A DNA stretch of 64,000 bases from Osedax fenrisi (Eukaryota > Annelida > Polychaeta > Sabellida > Siboglinidae). The notes under the pieces were generated by a model. That model was not told where the DNA came from. It searched no databases and saw only the letters and a program-made list of their open reading frames with translations. A program made the translations under genes and the position numbers. This document shows positions 45,132 through 58,010 of this stretch, in pieces. The stretch is from the NCBI GenBank assembly GCA_964019155.1, contig OZ025244.1, positions 39,743,545 through 39,807,544 of the forward strand. Direction: 5' to 3'. Positions within the stretch are counted from its first letter, which is position 1. Each line of letters begins with the position of its first letter.

Positions 45132-48100
45132 CTAGTATTGTGCAGTGACTTCTGTTGGGTTAGAGTGGTTAGTTGTAGTGGTTGTTGTCGTAGTCATAGT
45201 AACTCCAGCACCATCTCCTTCTTGCCACATACGATACTGAAGGAACGTGTCAGCTCCAAATACCGCCGTACACACAAACGCGAAAAACTGAAATATTCAT
45301 AATTTATATTTATATTTTGTATATTTCAAATAATATATTATTTATATTTGAGGTTACAAATAATAAGTTTATATTTTATATATATTTAAAATATAATTTT
45401 ATTAAATATATATAAATATGTTTAATGAAGTTATAAGTTAAAGAATTATAGAATTTAAGTAAAGTTCAGATTTAATCAGACATTAGCAACATATACACAT
45501 GCATTCGATATATAATTTATACAGGTTTATTTAAAATTAAAAATATCATTAAATTAGGTAATTATAAATTTTATTTATAATGATTAATATTTTATGAGAA
45601 ATATTATCACAGAGGTTAAAATATTATTGTAATTATTTCAATTCTATTTTTATATAAATTACAAATTCTCCTACTTCACTGTAATTTAAATTAGGGTAAT
45701 TAACTCTTAAAGTGATACAATTATATAGCATATATTTATAAATATTAGGGCAGTTAAAGAAAATAATAATTAATATATACAATTTATAATTGAATACAAA
45801 TATTAAAAAGTGATGAAACTATTACCAAGATTATTGGTCTCAATATTATGATAATTACAATATATTTTCATTCAAAGATATTTCTTTAGAACTTAGTATT
45901 TCTTGATCACAACTAAATATAATTAATAATGTTTATCTTTAAATAACACTACACTTGTTGTATAATATTTTGTTTAGAAATTTAAAATAATATAAAGTAT
46001 ACAATTTATAAAATTATATTTTAATCCTAATTTCATATAAATTAATAATTATAAAAACAATACAATAATATAAATTGTAATTAATGATATGTAAAATACA
46101 AAAAATATTATATAATATAATATTGTATATCAATTATTAAAATATTCAATAATATTATAAAAGTCGTAAATATTAATTATATTTAATTCATAGTATGTTA
46201 AAATAATGTAATATTATATTATTAACATATTATATATTTATTATTTATATTAATCATAGAACTGTAGAATTAAAATAATATTTGAATATCACTATAATAG
46301 TATAAATAACAAACACAGTCTGAAGATGATAAGTAAATAATACATAAACTCTAAATATATAGTAATATATTATATGTATTATCGACATAACTAGTGTGTG
46401 TAGAGAGTGTGTGTGTGTGTGAGAGTGTGTGTGTGAGAGTGTGTGTGTGTGAGAGTGAGATACTGACCGCAGTGGCTGCAATGGAAGCAGCCCAATGTCC
46501 ACTGACAGCGGCAATAATGGCCGAAATGAAGAAGAATACGGTGATCACACAGTAGACAATGAATATCTGTAGAAAGAGCAGTGTGTTTAGCATGTATACT
46601 AGGTTCAGTTAGCAATAGATAGATATTCAAAGTTTATCAGTTCAGTTGGTATACGAAATAATCTTCTCAGAGTTTAATTGCTATTATTTAACTATTTCTT
46701 GTATATTGCTATTCTATTTTTATCATTATTATTTTATTTTTTAAAGTAACTATAATAGGTTATTTATTAATTGTATTATTTGAATATTATTTTAATATAA
46801 ATTAAGAAAGGTAACTAAAAAAATGTAGGATATCTAACAAATAATATAAGATATCGCCGATTTTGTATATATTTTTCTTTCTCTTATTTTCTTTATTTAA
46901 ATAATTCATTTATCTATCAATATTAATTTCTTGGTATAAAAGGGAAAATATTCCTAAAATATTTATTAAAAATAATTAGCCTAAATATATTGCACATATA
47001 AAATATAATTACTAATATTTTAATATTACATTAAAATATATATTATAAAATTATTTATACTATTTTTTCATAATTACAAATTTCATAAAAATTGTAATTA
47101 TATAATAGAGCTCTCATATTAATACTCTTTTACATTTTCCGTACGTCGAATTGACCTATTCTAATTTTCATCCTCCAGTCGGATAAAATGGAAGGATGAA
47201 AAATATATACCCTCTCACATTAATACCGTCAATTTGTATCAACGTATAAATTATATTGCCATCAATGTTTTTCAAATATATATATATATATAATATATTG
47301 TATCGCAACCTATATTTAAATAAATAATATAGTTACACCTATTATATTACTCAATGTGAAAAATAAAAAACGGTATTAATATGAGAACCATATAATAAAA
47401 TAATTGTAATATATTTTATTTTATATTAATTTCGTATTTATAAAGATATTTAAAAAATATTAGATAATTAGATATATTCGGATAAATAAATACATATGTA
47501 TACAAAAGTGTTATGATGTATATTATTATAAGCTGATGTCTATGCAGATACTATAGTTAATACAACAGTATGATTGCTTAACTTACAATTAATAATGAAC
47601 GCTAGTATCGGTAATCAGAAAGTTAACTTTATATCGTTAGTTTAATTATCAAATATGTATACTTTGACAAAATTATACTTTTAATTTCGGAAGATTTTTA
47701 GTGAAGAGAAAGATAATAATGATAAAAATAAGATATTTTACTTTTTATAAACACTTTTTATATATAGATAATTGAATGTTTTCTATCAATTAATGAATAT
47801 GTATTCGGGAGTAACGTATCTCACTGTTACCACTATATAATTAGGATTCTCTATTAGATATAACTAAGTATAGACTACACTTATAATGCAAGTTAAATTA
47901 TGAATATGCTATATAATTAATTATTTATATATATATATATATATAATTATGATTAGTATATGTAGAAATATTGAAATATGATATACATTTATTTGAATTA
48001 TACAAATAATTCTCAGGCTGATACACATGAAATACAGCTAATTAATCAACAATATTGATTAATTAAAAGTACGATTATCTTAGGTATATAGCTATAATCA

Positions 48101-49480
48101 ATAATGTGAAAATGTAGGCAGACTTACCATCATATTACTTAGATAACATACATTGTAATCAAATGTACATAAGTTCATGGATACTATTTAGTCTAATAAT
48201 ATGTAACTAATAACATTAGATTTCTTGTAATAGAAGATAACAAATTCATAGAATTATTACTTCAATATCAATTAGTTTAATAATTACTTATATTTTTAAT
48301 TTTTTAAAGATTTTTTATTAGTTTTTATTTATTTTATAGAAATTTTATAATATTTGTAGTAATATTAATATATAATATATGAAATCTATCTTATATGAAA
48401 TATAACTTAAATATAAATCTATAAATATTACAAAAGTAGACTAATACAAATAGTTAATTCTGTAAATGTTATAAAGCACTAGATAAAATTATAAACAATA
48501 AAATACATTAGATAAATTCAAAGAATAGAACCTAACTTTAATATTATAATATAGTGGATAAAATAGAGAAACTGGACACTAGTAGCGTATTCGTGAAAGA
48601 GATAGGTACTAACAATGAGATTAGAGATATCAGGCAAGTTGTTCCTTAGTCCGAGGAGACAGATAATGAACTCAGTGAGGATGATAAGGAATGCTGACAT
48701 TGCTACAAAGTCAACCCAACCATCTCCACTGTACGAAGGTCGCACCACAGAACAAATAAACACGATAAGCGATAATACCTGGTGGTGAATGTAAGAATCA
48801 TTAGTTAATGTATAGAAATATAACCTGAATGTAGGTACTAATTTAGGTATATTTACATCATAGAATATATAAATTAATAATAATATATATCATAAATAAA
48901 GTATTCTTTTATATAACAAATATTATATAATTTGATTTATATTACAAAATAAATTTAAAAATATAAATATTGAATTGGTAGATGTATCTATTATCTGATT
49001 CCTTCTGAGATAGTATTCGGGTTGAATTACTATATTTTTATATTTCGATTAGGGTGTACCATTTTGAAATATAGTATTTTATATTATATGTGTATAGTGA
49101 TTTTTTTATTATTATATTTTTCAATATCAAATTATGCATACACTAACAAAAATAATATATATTTAATAACTTGATAATTATTATACTTATATATATGAGT
49201 AGTTATTATACCATATAGTCTAAATATCTAGATTTCATAAAATAATTGCATATTATCTAAAAAATATAATCAATAACATAAAAATACCAGTTTATTTCTT
49301 GCGATATAATGTGTATTACATATAACTTATTGTGTGGGGTGTACTAACAATTTCGACAACTTTAAACATGCCTGGCATGGACTTCACATAATCAGGGTTG
49401 ACGTTGATGGCAGGGAACCCCACGCTTGTGGTGCGTGTGGTGGTGCTTTGTTGAGCGTAGGTATTCGGCATGTCGGCCAT
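45132..49480 (-). CDS. MARVEL-domain four-transmembrane protein (CMTM/MAL/plasmolipin-like), 183 aa
   Basis: Four coding exons on the minus strand: 49480-49349 (44 codons), 48778-48614 (55), 46566-46468 (33) and 45287-45132 (51 plus TAG). All introns are phase 0, with donors GTTAGT, GTTAGT, GTCAGT and acceptors ending CAG. The start is chosen because the ATG lies four bases inside the exon and leads directly into the domain. Predicted topology: cytosolic N-terminus (MADMPNTYAQQSTTTRTTS), TM1 about residues 41-56 (VVEIVLSLIVFICSVV), TM2 65-88, TM3 98-122, TM4 about 125-150, and a Thr-rich C-terminus. PGMFKVVEI before TM1 and FLQYRMW after TM4 fit MARVEL proteins of the chemokine-like-factor/MAL/plasmolipin group, which act in membrane apposition and vesicle traffic. 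The exact subfamily is uncertain. No frame damage; it is the only complete host gene found. Confidence 0.9.
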
Positions 49481-49484
49481 GTTT

Positions 49485-49504
49485 CTGTAGGCAATAGGTG
49501 GCGA
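49485..49504 (-). promoter_or_regulatory. 3' splice acceptor of first MARVEL coding exon
   Basis: On the minus strand the sequence CACCTATTGCCTACAG precedes exon base 49484. Directly upstream is the (CTA)n strand of the trinucleotide array. That strand has no AG for about 370 bases and consists of TACTAC words, which resemble a branch-point consensus. Confidence 0.65.
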
Positions 49505-49876
<372 letters not shown>

Positions 49877-49877
49877 C

Positions 49878-50709
49878 AGCTAAATACTGATAAATCTGAA
49901 TTGTTGAATATTCCCAGTAACTATTCCAACTTTCCACAGATATTCATCAATAATAATGAAATAACCCCAAGGACGTCAATCAGATACTTAGGGGTCATAA
50001 TCGATGACAACGAAAATATGAATCGACATGTAAGTAGCATGTGTAAAAAAGCTAACTACGAACTGTACAAAATACGCAAGATAGGTCATTACTTAAATAA
50101 AAGAGCTACAACAATTCTAACTAATTCATTGGTGTTCTCCTCTTTAGATTACTGTAATTCGCTCCTAATTGGTCTACCGAAATCTACTTTACTTCCTATC
50201 GATAGAATTATTAGATCGGCAGTTAGGAATATCTATCGACAACCAAGACACGACCACTCAAGTATTACTCTGAAAATGAAAGAAAGCAGAATCTTGAATG
50301 CAACAGACCGTGCTGAACAAAGAATACTGATTATCACTCATCGAACGTTGACCCATAATCAGCCTACGTATATTAGATCACATCTAAAATTCGTAGTTCA
50401 TAATAGATCATTACGATCTAATATTGATACTCGACAACTTAAAGTCACTTTACCAAAGCTGAAACGTACCGCGAAACGGGTATATTCTTATATTGCTCCA
50501 ACTAAATGGAATGCTTTACCACTAAATTGTCGTCTTGTTATAAACCCTGTTGCGTTCAAAATATGTGTTAAACAGTATTTAATCGATAGAAATTAAATTG
50601 TTTATTTATTTATTTATTTCTAGTTGTTGTCTTTCATACACTTATCAGAACACTAATGTGTTATGAAATGAGTGTTTAAATAAAACGTTTTGATTTGATT
50701 GATTTGATT
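49878..50709 (+). pseudogene. L2/CR1-type LINE, 5'-truncated, inserted in the (TAG)n array
   Basis: A single uninterrupted frame of 231 codons (49901-50596) covers the C-terminal part of the reverse transcriptase. Landmarks are TSIRYLGVIIDDNENMNRHV, KIRKIGHYLNKRA, LVFSSLDYCNSLLIGLPKS, RIIRSAVRNIYR, RTLTHNQPTYIRS, SLRSNIDTRQLKVT, APTKWNALPLNCRL and FKICVKQYL. These match the family's LGVxLD, LDYCNSLLxGLP, APxxWNxLP and FKxxLKxxLF motifs. Upstream, LNTDKSELLNI is readable from about 49881. The 3' UTR has TTTATTTATTTATTTATTTC and ends in TTGATTTGATTGATTTGATT, a short tandem tail that runs straight into TAG repeats. Truncated, so not autonomous, but young. Antisense to the MARVEL gene and probably within its first intron. 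Confidence 0.9.

Positions 50710-50788
<79 letters not shown>
50710..50788. repeat. (TAG)n microsatellite, right part
   Basis: About 26 TAG units continuing the array at 49505-49876 on the far side of the LINE insertion. Confidence 0.95.
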
Positions 50789-50793
<5 letters not shown>

Positions 50794-51660
50794 TAATATA
50801 TGGTTGAATGTTTCAAATAAATACTCATACTATGATAAAAATAATATTGTACAACTCAGTAAAATATATTCTAAAATTATAAAAGTTATCAATGAAATAA
50901 TTGACAAAGTGAAAGAGTTAGGGCAGGGTAAATGATTAATTAGATTTATAAAATACTTGCTTATAATTATAATATTATTCATTATTTCTAGTTATAATAT
51001 GTGTATATTATAATATAGTATTAATATGTGATTAATAATATTATACTTATTGATTTTAATCATTGGATTCATAAATGTTACTATAAGAAAATACTAAATA
51101 TATAGTCAACTATATAATTTATTTATTTACTATATTATTTAGTAATAATTTTTAATTTATTATTATTATTTTAATACAAATAATTCTTTAGAATATTTAT
51201 TATATTATATTTTACTATCTATAATATATCTATCAAATAATTCTTTGGAATATACATTATATTATATTTTACTATCTATAATATGGAATTATAAATATGA
51301 TTTTATTAGATACTATCATTATAGCTCTGATAAAATACTATAAATAGTATTTAATATAAATTAATATAAATTTATATATAAAATAAGATTATACAATCTA
51401 TTAAAAAATGGATTCATAGAATAATACAAATCAGTATAGAGTAGATTACATGTATAAAACTATAATAAATAGATGCAATGCAATAGTATGTAGACAGTGT
51501 ATACAAGACAAAACTGTCTAGTAGACATTGTATACTAGGGAATATCTTCAAGAAATATAGTGGATAGATTTATATTTCTCTTATATAATAATGACTTTAT
51601 AATGTTCATATATGTATATATATTTAGTAAAATATAATATGTATATATAATGATCTGTTA
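50789..51660. other. AT-rich intron-like sequence
   Basis: Very AT-rich and CpG-poor. No gene. Direct repeats GTAGACAGTGTATAC / GTAGACATTGTATAC lie near 51490 and 51522. Confidence 0.4.
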
Positions 51661-51670
51661 AAATAGAATC

Positions 51671-51860
51671 ACTCACATGGAGAGAGTCATAAATCTCAAT
51701 GACATTCATTTAGTGGTCAGTCACATATATAATGAGAGGAAGCTAGGCTATAATAGATCACCACTGTGGATATACTAAATCTCATTGTTGTGTGAACAAT
51801 GCATTAATCCACATAGAACTAGGCAAGTGGGCGGGGCTAAACCCCTAGTGAATAAAAGCT
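51671..51860 (-). promoter_or_regulatory. Candidate MARVEL-gene promoter and 5' non-coding exon
   Basis: Read on the minus strand: a GC box CCCCGCCC (51836-51829), a TATA-like TTATATATG (51732-51724), an initiator-like TCATTG near 51700, then about 25 bases and a GTGAGT donor (51676-51671). This spacing would give a short 5' UTR exon spliced over the LINE and (TAG)n array to the acceptor at 49485. It rests on motifs only. On the plus strand the same block also offers GGGCGGGG followed by GAATAAAAG. Confidence 0.3.
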
Positions 51861-51964
51861 GCACTTTAAGCAAGCTAACCCTGGAATATAGACCCTAAAG
51901 CATAATATTCCTTCATATACTATGTATAACAATACTATATTGTTGTCATGATCTTAATAGTAAT

Positions 51965-51987
51965 TCACACACACACACCCACACACA

Positions 51988-52024
<37 letters not shown>

Positions 52025-52028
52025 ACAC
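51965..52028. repeat. (CA)n microsatellite
   Basis: AC dinucleotide array with three CCC interruptions. Confidence 0.95.
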
Positions 52029-53255
52029 AAGCTGGCACATACACACACCACTGAAAACATAGGCATTGCATCACAAACGTACATTATGTCACCTTACTTG
52101 TGAGGTCATACTGCACTGATGTTATTGTATGGTATTGATCGGGTAATGGTGACAGTAATGGAGGTGGTGGTAGGTAGGGATGTGGTAGGTAGGGATGTGA
52201 TTGGGGTGATAACAGCTTTCATCAATTATTACCAAGTCATCAATATTACCAAGAATAGTGATGTTACATAGCCGATATCAGAAAGCACTACTAATGTTTG
52301 TTGTTGTTGTTGTCAGATAAATCAATGGCCTACATACACACATACTAGATGAATGTTACAAAGTAAGTTACATGTTGCAACCTCATTAATTAGTGATAAG
52401 TACTTGTGTAGTACTTGTGTGTGAACACTTCTGTGTGTAATAACTACATTGTTAATCACTGATTCATTACTACTATTTATTTATACTAAATAACAGTAAT
52501 GGTATAGAAGAATGTGTTACCATGTAAAGATAAGATTACTCTAATCGAGATGATAACAAATGTGAACATTTATAACACTATGAAGTACATGAATGTAAAT
52601 CTTAAACATCAATTAAAATGAATATATTATTAATATATATATATATATATATAGTATATTATATAGTATATAATATTACAGGGAATCATCATTATATTTA
52701 TCAATATCAATAGTAATCATTAAAAATAAAAAAAACTATTTTATCAATAACCTTAATTTATTATTATTGATTAATTAATAATAAGTATTTTAATTCACTA
52801 CAGCAAATATGTTCATTATTATTACTAAATAGTAAACAAGTTCTATGATAACATATCTGATGGAATGTTTATTTTGTATACCATACCTAGTATTATCTTA
52901 TATAATACAATATGATAATAGTAAAATATACTATAGTATATTTTAGGGTATAAATAGATAGTTATGCAATGTTATGTAATATGCAAAGGAAAGAAAGCAT
53001 GTAAGATATATATATATATATATATATTTATATTATTCAGCTAATTATTCAGCTAATAATTACAGGGAATGTAAATTAGTCTGGGGCAAGTGTATCTCAT
53101 ACATTTCTACACACATCAACCTATATACACACCAACATACACACAGAAAGCCATACACACAGCAGATAGACATTTTACATGATGGGAATAATATTACTGT
53201 AATACATTATTATGTAATATTTAGGAATTTCTATCATTTTACAAATACCCCTATG

Positions 53256-53302
<47 letters not shown>

Positions 53303-53493
53303 ACATTGATCAAGATATAATAGATAACATAGATAATATTAATAATGATAATGCATTTTCTGATGAGTCATCATTAATAACTAATATGATAAATTATTCA
53401 TAAAAGTATTTATAAAATAAGTTAAATTCATAAATAATAATATGGTATAATATATAATATATATATATACTAATATGTTATGTTCCAATATAG

Positions 53494-53545
<52 letters not shown>

Positions 53546-54255
53546 TGGAATTCGTATTAGAATATTAGCTGCCAATTGCAGTGTGTTAACATTTTATAAT
53601 CATTTGGTTGGAATTTTTGTAATGTTAATAAAAAATATGCCTTCAAATGTTTCCCATAGTGATATAACATCATTAAATTGACATTGATAACTTATTAATA
53701 TATAGTCTACAATGTGTATGTATAATAAATAAAGCACATTATGATAACTACATTTAGTTGATATACTACATGCATGAAGCATGCAAACAAACATATGATA
53801 GCCAACTATAATTGTCAGTCTAGCAAATGATAGCTATACCGTATAATTTGTGATTTTAATATAATTTACACAAGTAAAATAAAAGACATCATAATAATAG
53901 AAACTACTTTACAGGGAATAGGATTATTCAAATTTTTCGCAAAAAAAAATCATATATGAAAAAAAATAAATTATAAATATTATAAATGTTGTTTAAATTA
54001 TATTTCGACATCAAATATAGGTATATAATTATGCATTTTAAGGGAATGAATCTAATGACAACTGAATTAGAGATAGAGTCACATAGTGCATTGCTAATTT
54101 ATGCAGGCACAAATTATGCATGCATAATTAGTAATTAGTAATTACTAATTATAATACATTATTAATTAATTCATACTGAAAGTTATTATTTTGTAAACAT
54201 ATACATATACATACATATACATATTATATATATATATATATATAAAAATAGATGT
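52029..54255. other. AT-rich spacer
   Basis: No gene. 52130-52200 has GGTAGGGATGTGGTAGGTAGGG-like repeats. TA arrays lie at 53259-53297 and 53496-53542. A 20-bp palindrome AAATATACTATAGTATATTT lies near 52925. Confidence 0.4.
53496..53542. repeat. (TA)n microsatellite
   Basis: About 23 TA units. Confidence 0.95.
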
Positions 54256-54263
54256 ATCATACA

Positions 54264-54450
54264 CAGTGTTGGGCAGGATCGCAATCATTGATCGGCGATC
54301 CAATCGGGATAGGGTTAAAAAGAGAGGATCGGGATCGGCAAAGGATCGGGTAACGAATGGAGGATCGGGATCGGGAAAACGATCGCATAAGAGAATAAAT
54401 AGAGGATCAGGATCGCTGATCCAGGAAAAAAGGATCGGTGCCCATCACTG
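54264..54450. mobile_element. hAT-type MITE, 187 bp, perfect 8-bp target duplication
   Basis: The left end CAGTGTTGGGCAGGATCG and the inverted right end CAGTGATGGGCACCGATCC form the TIR. ATCATACA is duplicated exactly (54256-54263, 54451-54458), the 8-bp signature of hAT elements. The interior is an irregular array of AGGATCGGGATCGG words in one orientation. The open frame across it is a by-product of the missing TAG/TGA words, not a gene. Its TIR differs from that of the autonomous hAT at 55365, so that element is not obviously its partner. Confidence 0.9.
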
Positions 54451-54749
54451 ATCATACATTATGTATGTATATAGATACCTAGATATTTATTTAAATATAG
54501 TTGTATGTAATTATATATAGTATATGGAACATATATAATTTATCTCTATATCAAGAAATTAAATAATACATAGATTATAATTATAATTTTAATTAGTGTG
54601 AAGTATTTACCTCCATATATTTCAGATAAATAAAGCTTACATTATAGAACAAAATGTAAAGAAATTTAAATATTAAAATATTGCAATTATAAAATATGTT
54701 CAATATGAAACAAATACAACACAATTATGTGAATAAGCAATATTATAAT

Positions 54750-55167
54750 CAAAGATGTGTTCTAAGGAAAGATATAACACTCGCACGAAATCATGTAATT
54801 CTATTTTGTATACACAAACCAACAGCGCCACCTATATAGGGTCAATTTTCGGAACTATGTGTTTATTATAATGTAAATTCGTATCAAACTATGTACTTTT
54901 AAAATGAAAAATAATATTCTTTAAATTATTATTTTTATAATGAAAACTAAGTGTTCATTACTAATATATAACAAAGCAATAGGATATGTTTGTTTTAAAT
55001 GCTATAAATATCTATGTGGCGAGTAAAAGTAAATTTATATTGCATGTAATTTAATAGAGAAATGAAAACATTGCAGTATGCAAATCGCTGCAAACCTAAA
55101 TTTATTTCGATACTGCTTCTAGCAGCGGGATGTATGAATACTAATCACAGGGAGTGTTATATCTTTG
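54750..55167. mobile_element. TIR element, CCAAAGATTTT family (copy 2, 418 bp)
   Basis: Shares the interior of copy 1 at 17911 throughout, in the same orientation: AAGATATAACACT, ACTAAGTGTTCATTACTAAT, ATTGCATGTAATTTAATAGA, a TCGATACTGC block and AGTGTTATATCTTTG. Both outermost ends are eroded: the left reads CAAAGATGTGTTCTAAGG and the right stops at CTTTGC. TATAATC occurs on both sides but is offset, so the target duplication is uncertain. Confidence 0.85.
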
Positions 55168-55482
55168 CTATAATCATGTATAATCGTGTATATACATCTG
55201 TATGTTAACTTATTACCAAACTGCCTGGTTATCATAATGTATAGCATAGCCGTGTGTGTGAGCTTTATACACTAACTATAGGTTCTTATGTCTATGTAAC
55301 ATTCATAGTTTGATAACTATAATTGTAATATATATATTCTATAGTATATGTTTATATTCTATAGCAGGGGTTCTTAAACTTTTTATCCCATGGCCAATTT
55401 TTCAAATTTGAAATACTTATATGGCCCAAAAAAAATTAGAAGAGAAAATAATGTTTATTTTAATAATAATGATAAAACAAAA

Positions 55483-57305
55483 TTAATGAGATGGGTGCAA
55501 TTGTTTAAGAGTAACTAAATTACGAATTCTAGGACGTGTCATGCTTAAAGAACATCTCATGTCAACTTCTAAATCCAATCTGTTTCTATTCTTGGATTTT
55601 ATGTTCAGCATTGTTGAGAATCCAGATTCACACAAGTAAGTTGATGAAAAAGGAAGCAATTTTCTTAAAACAAAGAGACTTAATTGTGGGAATAATGTCA
55701 TAGTTTTAGCCCAATAGTGTATGTCTTTATTACTTTGAATGAACTCTTCTTTAGCCTATAATTAACAAATATATAACGAAAATTAATTGATGATTATATA
55801 TTAACCTCTGTATCATTTCGGAAATCTAAGAATTCTTCTTGAATCTCATTGGGTAAATCATCTACGTTGCAATTGAACGGGTTTCTTGATAATTTCATAG
55901 CTATATCGTCAGAAATTATATCTGGGAAATATCTTTCAAACTCAGACTTTAGTTCGGTTAAATGCTGCAGGATACAATTCTTTAATATGTCTGGTAATTT
56001 ATCATTATTCATCTCTTCATTAAGTCTATGGAATGGTGATATGTTGTTTCTTTCTATTTTTCCTGTCCAAAGATCCAATTTATCAATGAATGATTTAATT
56101 GCATCAGTATGCATTATAATAGTAGTTTCTTTTCCTTGCAACTGACGATTTAAGTAATTTAATCTTTCAAAGATATCAGCTAAATATGCAATGCTTGGTA
56201 ATATTTCTTCATCAAAATCTTTCAAATCTTCCTGCGTCTTATTACTTTGTTCAGATATAAACATTTTTATTTCTGAGAATAATTCAAACACTCGATCAAT
56301 TACATTTCCTTTCGATAGCCAGCGCACAGCAGTATAAAATAACAAATCCTGATGATTAGCGTCCATTTCACCACATAGCTTTCGAAATAGACGTGTTCTA
56401 AGTGAACTACCTTTAATATAATTAACTACTTTAATAATAATGTTTAATATACAATTTAATTCAGATGGTAACGTTTTTGATGCAAGTGCTTGACGGTGAA
56501 TTATGCAATGCGTTGCAATAATTTCAGGGTTTTTTCTTTTAACCAATGAAACAAATCCCGACTTTGATCCTAGCATACTCGGAGCACCATCCGTACAAAC
56601 TCCTATCAATTTATCCCATGATATTTTTTCTTCTACAAAGAATTCAGATACCATTGACATTACATCAATAGCTTTAGTTGTCGTTGTCAATACTTTACAA
56701 AATAAAAACTCTTCTTTAATTTGATTATCACAAATATATCTAGCATAAACCAAAAGTTGTGATAAATTGCTTACATCTGTTGATTCATCAAGCTGAATAG
56801 AAAAAAATGGAGATAATCTTATTTGATCAGTCACTTGCATTTTGGACATTTCGTCTATTCTAGATTTAATTGTACTATCTGATAGACTTATTTGACTTAA
56901 TTTATCCACTGATTTTTGATCTAATACAAGTCGAGCTGCTTCTAACATGCATGGCTTTACTAGAGATTCTCCAATTGTATGTGGTTTCTTCTTTTTAGCT
57001 ATAATAAGTGCAATTTCATATGATGCTTCGGTAATATTTTTATTTGGGCAGAAAGTACTTGTGGATGTATTATCCAATCTTGCCCGTTTTAAGCCGCGTT
57101 CTTTCATTCTGAAATATTCAATGCCCTTATTTGCTAATAAAGGATGCATTTTATTCAAGTGCAATTTTAATTTCGATGGTCTCAAGCTCTCATTTGATAA
57201 TGTAGTCTTGCACACTACACATTGCGGTCGTATTATTCCTTTATCCAAGATTGAAGAAAATCCAAAATTTAAATATGAATTATCATAAACACGTTTATTA
57301 GGCAT
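55483..57305 (-). CDS. hAT transposase, ZBED5/SCAND3-like, 590 aa, two exons
   Basis: Exon 1 57305-55806 (500 codons) and exon 2 55755-55483 (90 codons plus stop) join in phase 0 across a 50-bp intron (donor GTTAAT, acceptor TTATAG). The N-terminal BED-type zinc finger has Cys29, Cys32, His49 and His54. The RNase H-like hAT core has catalytic-type Asp173 in SIQLDESTDVS, Asp239 in GVCTDGAPSM, a CIIHRQALASK block, and AVRWLSKGNVIDR. The C-terminal dimerisation region contains TYLCESGFSTMLNIKSKNRN with Glu543, then RIRNLVTLKQLHPSH at the end. Length and motif order match the ZBED5/ZMYM-like hAT lineage, some of which were domesticated in vertebrates. Here the flanking TIRs and target duplication show it is still part of a transposon. 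No stops or frameshifts were seen. Confidence 0.93.
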
Positions 57306-57414
57306 CTGTAAAATTAAATGATATTGTTGCTCAAATCTAATTTATTTGATATATAAAATACTTTTTTACTATGATTTTTAAAATTTTAAAAATTCTTTAA
57401 AAATTTTAAAAATA

Positions 57415-57740
57415 TGAATTTAAAAAATTTATGTCTTAAATTATTTAATTAATATAAATAATTCAATTTAATTAAATACATAAATTACTATATTATAAAC
57501 TTTATAATATAAAGTATACTATTGCAATACATATTTTCATTACAATACATACAATAGTAACCTTAAACGTATTATAAATTTATGTCTTAAATTATTTAAT
57601 TAATATAAATAATTCAATTTAATTAAATACATAAATTACTATATTATAAACTTTATAATATAAACTTTATATTATAAAGTATACTATTGCAATACATATT
57701 TTCATTACAATACATACAATAGTAACCTTAAACGTATTAT
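57415..57740. repeat. About 160-bp tandem duplication inside the hAT element
   Basis: Two copies (about 57415-57575 and 57577-57740) of a block running from AATTTATGTCTTAAATTATT to GTAACCTTAAACGTATTAT. They are almost identical except for an extra ACTTTATATTATAAA in the second copy. Confidence 0.9.
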
Positions 57741-57789
57741 TTCTATAATTATTTTTCAAATTTTAATTTGGATTTTCATAGATTTATAT

Positions 57790-58010
57790 TTATATTATTT
57801 ATAATCTTTGAATAATAAAAGAAATTAGACAATTTAGACCAATAATATTTGGCCCAAGAATATTTATATTATTTATAATCTTTGAATAATAAAAGAAATT
57901 AGACAATTTAGACCAAGAATATTTGGCCCAAGAATATTTATATTATTTATAATCTTTGAATAATAAAAGAAATTAGACAATTTAGACCAAGAATATTTGG
58001 CCCATGGCCC
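57790..58010. repeat. Three tandem units of about 75 bp at the hAT 5' side
   Basis: Units begin TTTATATTATTTATAATCTT and end GACCAAGAATATTTGGCCC. Variation in the ending (GGCCCAAG, GGCCCATGG) leads into further GGCCCA words up to the TIR. Confidence 0.9.

Noticed and set aside
46254..46630. Three overlapping minus-strand frames around MARVEL coding exon 3
   Set aside because: Only 46468-46566 is exon; the rest is intron with a GT/GA microsatellite giving His-Thr repeats.
53357..53385. CTGATGAG hammerhead-ribozyme-like core
   Set aside because: No GAAA partner or supporting stems nearby; the same holds for the CTGATGA near 1573.
55849..57288. Plus-strand frames of 73-113 codons opposite the hAT transposase
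   Set aside because: Antisense shadows of the transposase reading frame.
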